Of a stretch of 10,448 nucleotides of DNA, positions 1 through 5,467 are shown one piece after another. Made by a program: the position numbers and the translations under genes. Origin of the DNA: Candidatus Kuenenia stuttgartensis. Its GTDB lineage: Bacteria > Planctomycetota > Planctomycetia > Isosphaerales > Isosphaeraceae. Numbering within the stretch: the stretch's first letter is position 1; each line of letters starts with the position of its first letter. The stretch lies in assembly GCA_945874095.1 (NCBI GenBank), contig CAMCFM010000110.1, positions 1 through 10,448 of the forward strand, given 5' to 3'. The notes under the pieces were generated by a model. The model saw nothing but the letters and a program-made list of their open reading frames with translations. It made no database searches and was not told the origin of the DNA.

Positions 1-36
1 AGCAAGTGTCAGGACACAGGCCGATCTGCATGGCAA

Positions 37-225
37 TCAGACGCGGGTGGACTGGCGAGCCTTACGCAGACGCTTCAGCTCTTCGCGACGGCGGCGTTCG
101 CTGGGCTTTTCATAGTATGTCTTGCGACGCATTTCTTTACGAAGACCACTGCGTTCGCAGAGCTTCCGGAAACGACGTACGGCTTCTTGAATGGACTCAC
201 CGGCTCGGACCCGCAACTTGACCAC
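37..225 (-). CDS. rpsU: 30S ribosomal protein S21
   Basis: This 62-residue, very basic protein is ribosomal protein S21, a small-subunit protein near the anti-Shine-Dalgarno region that supports translation initiation in bacteria. Recognition rests on the N-terminal VKLRVRAGES stretch, the central RRFRKLCERSG, the family hallmark RRKTYYEKPSERRRRE and the arginine/lysine-rich helical tail. Length is normal for the family. The start is GTG at 223-225, chosen because a strong GAGGAG Shine-Dalgarno lies 7 bases upstream; no better start exists. The gene is transcribed away from rpsR, with which it shares a 344-base spacer. Only 36 bases follow its stop before the window ends, and no clear terminator is seen there. 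The product call is secure. Confidence 0.95.
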   Translation of the reverse strand: MVKLRVRAGESIQEAVRRFRKLCERSGLRKEMRRKTYYEKPSERRRREELKRLRKARQSTRV

Positions 226-569
226 AGACTGGCTCCTCTCTCACGAACAATATTGTCGATTGCCTCAGTTTGCGGACAAGGCAGGCTGTGTTGCCTGATC
301 ATATCCGCGAAATTCGGCCCGTCGATTATCGATTCACAATTGGGATCACACGAAATGTGATACTTCGTGTAGTATCTCACAACATTAGATCGGATACAAT
401 ACCATGAATCCAAACAGAATTCAATCGAAAAAAACGGGTTTCCTCCAATCATCCAGAAATTTTGCTTGACATGGGCCGATAATTACCCCATATTAGTGCT
501 TTCCCGATCGAGCGATCGAATAAAAGAAGAACACTCTCGTTCTCGGACCCATTCAGGACTTGGACCCGT
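226..569. promoter_or_regulatory. Divergent rpsU/rpsR intergenic region
   Basis: These 344 bases separate the starts of rpsU (minus) and rpsR (plus) and hold no credible gene. Bases 345-380 contain a nest of overlapping inverted repeats: ATCACA/TGTGAT (345-350 and 356-361), ACACGAA/TTCGTGT (348-354 and 364-370) and GATAC/GTATC (359-363 and 372-376). They cannot all form at once. A weak minus-strand promoter for rpsU is possible, with TCGACG (325-320), a 16-base spacer and TATGAT (303-298). The rpsR promoter is listed separately. The 5' end of the rpsR transcript would carry a CGATC/GATCG hairpin (505-518). The inverted repeats are visible; any regulatory role is inference. Confidence 0.4.
466..494 (+). 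promoter_or_regulatory. Sigma-70-like promoter for rpsR
   Basis: A perfect -35 hexamer TTGACA (466-471) is followed by a 17-base spacer and CATATT (489-494, four of six matches to TATAAT). An alternative -10, TATTAG (491-496), would give a 19-base spacer. Transcription would begin near base 501, leaving a leader of about 69 bases before the rpsR start. Position and spacing suit a housekeeping promoter; the weak -10 is the main doubt. Confidence 0.5.
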
Positions 570-812
570 ATGCCTCGTAAACGACTTGGTCGCAATCGCA
601 AGAACCGTTGCCGCTTCTGTACTCATGACGGGTGCCCTCGTCCTACCTTCGTCGACTTCAAAGACGTCGGCTTGCTCAAGAAGCTTTGCACAAACCAAAA
701 CAAGATTTTCTCACGCAAACGAAGCGGCAACTGTGCCGCCTTCCAGCGTGCATCAAGCCTCGCTATCAAGCGGGCCCGCGTGATGGCCTTGATCCCATAC
801 GTCGGCGAATAA
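570..812 (+). CDS. rpsR: 30S ribosomal protein S18
   Basis: An 80-residue basic protein matching ribosomal protein S18, which binds S6 on the platform of the small subunit. Family features are the N-terminal CRFC motif (Cys14, Cys17), the VDFKDVGLLKKL core, the KIFSRKRSGNCAAFQR segment and the C-terminal AIKRARVMALIPY signature. Cys14, Cys17, Cys40 and Cys55 (plus Cys22) make this a cysteine-rich S18, compatible with a metal-binding form; metal binding is inference. The ATG start is preceded by AGGA 11 bases upstream, a weak, somewhat distant Shine-Dalgarno. In many bacteria rpsR sits in rpsF-(ssb)-rpsR-rplI. Here it stands alone, with its own promoter and a terminator 38 bases after the stop. 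Product call secure. Confidence 0.96.
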   Translation: MPRKRLGRNRKNRCRFCTHDGCPRPTFVDFKDVGLLKKLCTNQNKIFSRKRSGNCAAFQRASSLAIKRARVMALIPYVGE

Positions 813-828
813 TTTTTCGCCCCCTGTG

Positions 829-842
829 ATTCAAATTTGAAT
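829..842. repeat. 14-base perfect palindrome behind rpsR
   Basis: The sequence ATTCAAATTTGAAT is perfectly self-complementary and lies between the rpsR stop and the terminator hairpin. It is AT-rich with no loop. It could be a protein-binding site or simply part of the AT-rich flank of the terminator; no function can be assigned. Confidence 0.3.
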
Positions 843-850
843 TCCAAAAT

Positions 851-878
851 CGCACGCATTTTTGCGTGCGTTTTTTTT
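851..878 (+). terminator. Intrinsic terminator of rpsR (possibly bidirectional)
   Basis: An 8-base-pair GC-rich stem, CGCACGCA (851-858) with TGCGTGCG (863-870), encloses a TTTT loop and is followed directly by eight T (871-878). This is a canonical rho-independent terminator on the plus strand. Read on the minus strand the same stem is followed by ATTTTGG, so it may also end transcripts of the DUF1570 gene that converges on it (stop at 905). Confidence 0.93.
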
Positions 879-904
879 CGCCCCCATCAAATCCAGCCAA
901 AAAT

Positions 905-2509
905 TTACGGCTGTTTTTCAGAGACGCCTTTTTTCAGGTATTTTATGAACGACTCGTCGATCACTTTGGGTTCAACTCCAAGCCGTGAGGCCAGTCCCCG
1001 GGCCCCCCTCAATCTTCCTTTATAAGCATCGCGGGCATAATCCAGGAAAATATCACGGGTTCTGGCATCTGATCCCACAAGAAAATACAACGTCATCGCC
1101 ATGGCCTGTGCATAGTGGTCGTGAATCTTGCTCTGGATGTTAAACCCTGTCTGACCATAGGCTTCAAACACTTCGTATGGGGTGTAGACGTGATCATTCA
1201 AGATCCGCTTTCGAGCCACGTCCATGCGTGCTCCCACGGGGGATGCAAACTGGATGGCCCCATCTTCCGCCACCTGCACTGTTTCAAAACAGGTCCCAAG
1301 TCCTTCAAAAAGCCAGTAGTGACCGCGGTTCGACTCAAGCCGGTCACGACCTGCTGTCTCGAACAGAAGTTGATGCGATGCCTCATGATAGAGAGTTGCT
1401 TCCACTGGCAATTGACCACCTGAATCCTGGAAAAAGTACGACATCCCACGTCCGCCTCTCTGCCGACCATTCGCATTCTGTGGAGGGCGGCGATAATACC
1501 CAATACTTTCGGCAATCGAGTCGCCTTCAAGTGGCGTAAGCTCTTTGACATACTGATCTTTATCAGCGAAATATGAAACATGATGCACGATCGGTGAGAC
1601 CATAGGCTTCATGGTTTTCATACGCCAGCGGCGAGCCAGTGGCAATTCTGGGCCAATAAGATCGGCCATCTGACTGAAAAAGAACTGATAAAACGCCTCA
1701 AGCTTTCGGCCAAACGCGACAGCCTGATCAAAACCCACGTTGGAACGGATTCGAAAATGCTCCGTGACGATCTCCCAGGCATTCTCCCAATCGGAGTGAG
1801 CGGCGTTGGCTTGATCAGCTGGCCCCCAGACAATTTTTTTTGTGATAGAGTCCGCCCCGATCGGAAGTTGGCCACGGGCCAAAGGCTCAATCCATTCTTG
1901 ATCCATCCAGCCGAATTTTGGATGTAAAATCCGCTTACGCTCTTTTTGAGCCTCAGCATAAGGCGTTGCCCAGCCATCGGTTACTGTCAGATAGCCCAAC
2001 AGTCGCCAGGCTTCCTGCTGGTTCGTGTCACGCCTGATGATGGCCCGAAGGGCTTGATCTGTGATTCGAAAACGATCCTGCTGGGCCGCTTTGCGAGCCA
2101 CTTTCCAGAGCTGGTCCACGGTAGAATCACGGAAGGCTTGAAGCTGTCTCGACTTCAACCATTCGCCAGTCATCCCCCAGCCCGATTGGGGAACGTAGTC
2201 TGGAAGAATCTCGAACCGAAAACCATGGAGCGAAATATCCTGGTCTTTTGTGCCCAATTGTTTCAGAATGGCTTCAGCAGCCATTCTTTGCGCTTGATCG
2301 GCATCGTTACTGGCCAATTTCTCCAGGAATTTACGCTCCTGTACCAGAAGCGTTTCAAGATCTTGACCAGGCGAGGTTGTGGAGAGGTCAATCGAGATAT
2401 CGATCTGGCCTGACGGAGGTGGAATGACCACCCGAATCTCAGGAACACGGACCTCCGGGATTTGAATTTGTGCAATTCCAAGCCAGATAAGAACTAAAGG
2501 CACGTTCAT
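905..2509 (-). CDS. DUF1570-family exported protein with HExxH motif
   Basis: A 534-residue protein assigned to the planctomycete-rich DUF1570 family. A short hydrophobic N-terminus (residues 3-13, possible cleavage after Ala13) suggests export, although it lacks the usual positive charges. The repetitive IPEVRVPEIRVVIPPP follows, then a helical region (about 50-150) and a tryptophan-rich middle. The C-terminal third holds LYHEASHQLL (His375, Glu376, His379) and, 23 residues later, LFEGLGTCFE (Glu402). HExxH plus a downstream Glu is the zinc-binding layout of gluzincin-like peptidases, so a metallopeptidase or relic fold is plausible but unproven; the substrate is unknown. The ATG has AAGGA 10 bases upstream, and an in-frame stop just before it excludes a longer form. 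A mini-lipoprotein gene precedes it by 68 bases on the same strand, probably cotranscribed. Confidence 0.8.
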   Translation of the reverse strand: MNVPLVLIWLGIAQIQIPEVRVPEIRVVIPPPSGQIDISIDLSTTSPGQDLETLLVQERKFLEKLASNDADQAQRMAAEAILKQLGTKDQDISLHGFRFEILPDYVPQSGWGMTGEWLKSRQLQAFRDSTVDQLWKVARKAAQQDRFRITDQALRAIIRRDTNQQEAWRLLGYLTVTDGWATPYAEAQKERKRILHPKFGWMDQEWIEPLARGQLPIGADSITKKIVWGPADQANAAHSDWENAWEIVTEHFRIRSNVGFDQAVAFGRKLEAFYQFFFSQMADLIGPELPLARRWRMKTMKPMVSPIVHHVSYFADKDQYVKELTPLEGDSIAESIGYYRRPPQNANGRQRGGRGMSYFFQDSGGQLPVEATLYHEASHQLLFETAGRDRLESNRGHYWLFEGLGTCFETVQVAEDGAIQFASPVGARMDVARKRILNDHVYTPYEVFEAYGQTGFNIQSKIHDHYAQAMAMTLYFLVGSDARTRDIFLDYARDAYKGRLRGARGLASRLGVEPKVIDESFIKYLKKGVSEKQP

Positions 2510-2577
2510 ACAGCCGTCATCCTTAAGTTCTTACAAGGCTATGAATGGGTTCGTCTGAGAGGTTTTGCGAAGCCTGA

Positions 2578-2760
2578 TTACTTGGCTTTTTTCTTGGTGG
2601 GCTCAGGGTTATATGGGTTGGAGAGTCCTCCAAATGGCGCATCAGGAGCAATTTCAGGTGTTTCCGGAGGAGGCGTGGACGAGCTTTTCCCACCACAACC
2701 AGAAATTGCCAATGGGCTTAAGGCGACAAGAACAACAGAGGCGAGCTTGGTGAAAGTCAT
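2578..2760 (-). CDS. Small lipoprotein (60 aa)
   Basis: A short predicted lipoprotein with a type II signal peptide: MTFTK, a hydrophobic core (about residues 7-19) and the lipobox ISGC with Cys22 as lipidation site. The mature 39 residues are disordered-looking: a Ser/Pro/Glu-rich stretch (SSSTPPPETPEIAP), then FGGLSNPYNPEP and a basic KKKAK tail. Residue +2 after Cys is Gly, not Asp, which by the E. coli rule would favour outer-membrane sorting; whether that holds here is unknown. ATG at 2760 was preferred over an in-frame TTG at 2823 because it places the signal peptide at the N-terminus, although no good Shine-Dalgarno is seen. It lies 68 bases upstream of the DUF1570 gene on the same strand. 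Function unknown. It resembles in plan, not in sequence, the lipoprotein at 7743-7931. Confidence 0.75.
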   Translation of the reverse strand: MTFTKLASVVLVALSPLAISGCGGKSSSTPPPETPEIAPDAPFGGLSNPYNPEPTKKKAK

Positions 2761-2796
2761 GAGGAGAGTTCTCTTAAAGAGTTGAGGACTTCGTAT

Positions 2797-2856
2797 TTCC
2801 CTTCGCTTCCAACACCCTTCCAATGTTTTTTGGAAGTCTTTTGGAACGCCATGGAA
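2797..2856. promoter_or_regulatory. Dyad array of six TTCC/GGAA elements
   Basis: Between the divergent genes at 2760 (minus) and 2991 (plus), TTCC occurs at 2797, 2807 and 2818 and its complement GGAA at 2832, 2843 and 2853. All three pairs are exactly symmetric about 2826.5, with steps of 10-11 bases, one helical turn. The inner pair extends to CTTCCAA/TTGGAAG (2817-2823 and 2830-2836) and the next to TTCCAA/TTGGAA (2807-2812 and 2841-2846). This looks like a multimeric operator or a long imperfect hairpin. It lies 37-96 bases upstream of the lipoprotein start. The symmetry is seen; regulation is inferred. Confidence 0.45.
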
Positions 2857-2990
2857 TTATCCGGCAAATCGAGCGATGGGTCTAGGTGATTTCTCTAAAT
2901 CTTGGTCTGGACATTTTCTCAGGCATGTGGTTCAAGGAACATCAACCGATCCGTCACCCGAAAGAACCTGAACGAATGAGGTAACACACC

Positions 2991-3569
2991 ATGGCTCGCC
3001 TGAATCACAGACAGAACGCACAGATCTTATTTCTGGTGATAGGTTTAGGTATCGGATTCGGAGCTGGATTTTTTGTTGCTCCGTCACGACCTTTGCGAGC
3101 CTTATCGCCTGAATCAACCGACAGTTCGCTCCTGATGAGCTGTATTGTCTCGATGGAATACAACGACGCCAGAAAAGTTCAAACCCCAGTTGAGGGACTG
3201 GTTTACCTTGACTATCGTCGCGGTAAGCTGGTTGGTACCATGCCTGAACTTCGTCAGATTGGCCAACAATCAAAATATCTCAGTAATTTTACGGAACGTG
3301 ATCTGGTGGAAGACTTTCAGATCGAGCCTGGAACCACTCCGCGTTTCATGATGTCAGCCATCGCCGCCGGGGCCATGACCGATGGGGGTCAGCTACTGGT
3401 GGTTCTCGATACCCAGAGTCGCCAAACCCGTGTCTACAAGTTCAGCTACCAGCAGGCGGGTGTCGAGTTTAAGCCTCAGTTCAGTTTGGTCGAGAAAAAA
3501 GTTTTCGACTCCAAAACGAACGTTGAACCAGTTCGACCAGCCACCTTTCAGCCCTTCAATAAGCCCTAA
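2991..3569 (+). CDS. Membrane-anchored protein of unknown function (192 aa)
   Basis: I do not recognise the family. A basic N-terminus (MARLNHRQN) is followed by one transmembrane segment at about residues 11-30, in which Gly18, 20, 22, 24 and 26 alternate with hydrophobic residues. This includes a GxxxGxxxG pattern typical of tightly packing helices. By the positive-inside rule the remaining 160 residues should lie outside the cytoplasm. They read as a beta-rich domain: short strands such as VEGLVYLDYRRGKLVG and GQLLVVLDTQSRQTRVYKF resemble successive blades, but no catalytic motif is visible. The C-terminus is proline-rich. The ATG has an excellent Shine-Dalgarno, GAGGT (2978-2982), 8 bases upstream. 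The gene diverges from the lipoprotein/DUF1570 pair and converges on the TolC-family gene, sharing a hairpin with it. Confidence 0.85.
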   Translation: MARLNHRQNAQILFLVIGLGIGFGAGFFVAPSRPLRALSPESTDSSLLMSCIVSMEYNDARKVQTPVEGLVYLDYRRGKLVGTMPELRQIGQQSKYLSNFTERDLVEDFQIEPGTTPRFMMSAIAAGAMTDGGQLLVVLDTQSRQTRVYKFSYQQAGVEFKPQFSLVEKKVFDSKTNVEPVRPATFQPFNKP

Positions 3570-3587
3570 TCCTAAACAGATTAGGGC
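3563..3587. terminator. Hairpin shared by two convergent genes, containing both stop codons
   Basis: A perfect 9-base-pair inverted repeat, GCCCTAATC (3563-3571) and GATTAGGGC (3579-3587), encloses the 7-base loop CTAAACA. The TAA of the plus-strand gene (3567-3569) lies in the left arm and the TAA of the TolC gene (minus, 3583-3581) in the right arm, so both genes end CCC TAA. No strong T-tract follows on either strand, so efficiency as an intrinsic terminator is uncertain, but the position strongly suggests a bidirectional 3'-end structure. Confidence 0.65.
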
Positions 3588-5182
3588 ATGATTCGGGCAC
3601 TCACGACCGTGTTCACTCTTAATGATGCACGGCGAAGGCGGGCGAGACTATCTCGATATTGCCGAACGGCATCGTTGTATTCTCGCTGTGCATCAAGAAA
3701 TTGACGAAGCTCCAACTCACCACTGCTAAAGAGTTTCAAGGTGTTTTCACGCACTTGGGCTGCGGCTGGAACGATGTCTGATTCCAGTCGTTCAACAGTC
3801 CTCAGTGAAATCTTGAATTCCTCACTGGCTGTAAAGACTTCGGACTTCACCCGACGCTCAATCGCCTGAACTTCCAAACGGCTTTGATCTACGTTCAAGC
3901 GGGCTCGGGCGATGTTGCCCTGATTGCGGTTAAAAACTGGCAACGGAACGGTCACTCCAAGAGCCCAGCTATGGGCTGGTGGCAAGCCTTGGGGGCTATT
4001 ATTTTGCATCGTGTAAGGTTGATACAGCAGATAGACATCGCTGAACCGATTCGCTCTGGCTAGATAGACATCTTCGTTGGCTCGTTCGATTCCAATCCGA
4101 AACGACTGCAGGTCGGGCCTGCTGTTGTAAGCCAGTCCCAGCAAGGTGTTATAGTCAGGGGCCGGTGGTGAGGCTGGCCGAAGCAGGCCGCGAATTTCGA
4201 ATTCGTCTGGGTCGTCGATATTCAGATTCAATATCGTGGCCAATTCTTGCTTCACTTTTCGAAGCGCAATTTCGGAATCTTCCAAACCGACCTGAGCCGC
4301 ACTTCTTTGGATCTTGACACGGTTGACGTCCGCCAGGGTTCGGTCGCCCTTTTTGAAAAGCTCTTCCGTCACAGTCACCACACGCTCGAAACTTTCGGCG
4401 CTGGCCTGAGCATATCGAACGGTTTCGCGAGCCGCGAGTGCATCCACAAATAACGTATAAAGGTCGTTGATCATGAGCCTTACGGAATCTTGATACTGAG
4501 CCTCCATAACGCGACGGGCCTGAACAGCGACTCTGACCCGCGCTTGTCGTTTGCGGGACAAGTCGAGCGGCACAGTCACGTTGAGATCGTATTGCGTTTG
4601 ACCACCGGGCTTTTTGTCATTAAATTTGCCGTAAGGAATGAGCTGGGTGTCGAAATAGAGAAACGGGTTGGATCGCAAGCCAGCCGTGAGGATATCGGCA
4701 TCTGCCTGAGGCAATTCCAAAGCCCTGGCGCGAAGCTCGACGTTGGTTGCGACCAATTGCTCGATGGCTGAATCCAGCGAAAGGCCATTGAGCGGGCCTT
4801 CGGTTTCATCCTGTGAAAGTGTGGGCAGACTGAGTGGCCCGTAGACGGGAAAGTCGGTGATCGGCATGGCTTCAGGCTTACCCAGGGCTGAACTTGGGGG
4901 AGCCGAAATGCGGATCGTGCCTGGCTGAGTAATCGTAGTCGGAACGCGAGGCGCACCCTGACCGGGACTAGCCCCGACAAACCCTTGTTGGGCAGGATTT
5001 GTATCAAGAGAATTCACCTGAGAATCGCCAGGAGCACGCCCAAGCAATGATGCGCCTGGGCTGTAAGTTATGACTGCTTCGGGTGTTGTTGGCGATTGGG
5101 CGGCAGCAGATGCGCACCAGAACAGAGTCAGGCAGGAAAGCCTGCGTCGTGTTGCGACTCTTCGAAAAATGCTAGGATTCAT
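3581..5182 (-). CDS. TolC-family outer-membrane efflux protein, CzcC-like
   Basis: This 533-residue protein is an outer-membrane efflux channel of the TolC family (OEP fold: trimeric beta-barrel plus periplasmic helical tunnel). An N-terminal signal peptide (RRRLSCLTLFWCASAAA, ending near residue 28) precedes a proline-rich linker of about 100 residues. Two homologous halves follow, from about 132 to 330 and 345 to 525, each with a VTVPL strand leading into a long Arg/Ala/Gln-rich helix. PVFNRNQGNIARARL in the second half is typical of the CzcC metal-efflux branch. ATG at 5182 is chosen over an upstream in-frame TTG at 5188 because GAGGA (5196-5192) is 9 bases from the ATG but only 3 from the TTG. 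No fusion protein or RND/ABC pump is adjacent, so its partner must be elsewhere and the substrate is unknown. Confidence 0.9.
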   Translation of the reverse strand: MNPSIFRRVATRRRLSCLTLFWCASAAAQSPTTPEAVITYSPGASLLGRAPGDSQVNSLDTNPAQQGFVGASPGQGAPRVPTTITQPGTIRISAPPSSALGKPEAMPITDFPVYGPLSLPTLSQDETEGPLNGLSLDSAIEQLVATNVELRARALELPQADADILTAGLRSNPFLYFDTQLIPYGKFNDKKPGGQTQYDLNVTVPLDLSRKRQARVRVAVQARRVMEAQYQDSVRLMINDLYTLFVDALAARETVRYAQASAESFERVVTVTEELFKKGDRTLADVNRVKIQRSAAQVGLEDSEIALRKVKQELATILNLNIDDPDEFEIRGLLRPASPPAPDYNTLLGLAYNSRPDLQSFRIGIERANEDVYLARANRFSDVYLLYQPYTMQNNSPQGLPPAHSWALGVTVPLPVFNRNQGNIARARLNVDQSRLEVQAIERRVKSEVFTASEEFKISLRTVERLESDIVPAAAQVRENTLKLFSSGELELRQFLDAQREYNDAVRQYRDSLARLRRASLRVNTVVSARIMP

Positions 5183-5208
5183 GCCCAATCGTCCTCGATA
5201 CTAAGGCT

Positions 5209-5265
5209 CAGGTCCGCTGGACTGACCTGTCTTTCAATTTTTACGATTCTGGATCTTGCCAGGTC
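5209..5265. promoter_or_regulatory. CAGGTC/GACCTG motif cluster upstream of the TolC gene
   Basis: The hexamer CAGGTC occurs at 5209-5214, inverted as GACCTG at 5224-5229, and again at 5260-5265. The first two form an inverted repeat with a 9-base loop. The third lies inside another small inverted repeat, TGCCA/TGGCA (5257-5261 and 5267-5271). They sit 27-83 bases upstream of the TolC-family start, where an operator would be expected. The repeats are seen; binding of a regulator is inference. Confidence 0.3.
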
Positions 5266-5467
5266 ATGGCACGACGGAATCGATTGTTAATCTCATGATC
5301 GACACAATGGGGGTAAGGTTATAGTGGTTTTGATTAAAAAGCACTTTATCTTGGTTTTAAGCGTTGTGATAGAAGCAACAACGTTGCCGCAAACCATATT
5401 TTTTTCGTATGATATTTGGATCATCGGACCATATTTTGCCGTCTGCCACCGGGTGAGCCTCAAAAAA

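Noticed and set aside
75..452. Minus-strand 125-codon frame overlapping rpsU and the intergenic region
   Set aside because: It shadows the S21 gene in another frame; no family features.
466..783. Plus-strand 105-codon frame overlapping rpsR
   Set aside because: It is in another frame over the clear S18 gene and its promoter, with Ser/Thr-rich random-looking composition.
2506..2520. Four-codon leader ORF overlapping the DUF1570 start (ATGA-type overlap)
   Set aside because: The AAGGA ribosome binding site runs directly into its ATG, so it could not be initiated, whereas its spacing suits the main ATG.
2761..2823. Longer form of the small lipoprotein from TTG at 2823
   Set aside because: It would put 21 charged and mixed residues ahead of the signal peptide, and the extension overlaps the dyad array. 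ATG at 2760 gives a normal lipoprotein.
5324..5467. N-terminal extension of the ThiS-ThiG reading frame by 48 residues from a GTG at 5324
   Set aside because: The residues do not look like ThiS, are AT-rich and hydrophobic in an irregular way, and ThiS homology begins only after 5470. A GTG with an acceptable ribosome binding site lies at 5468.
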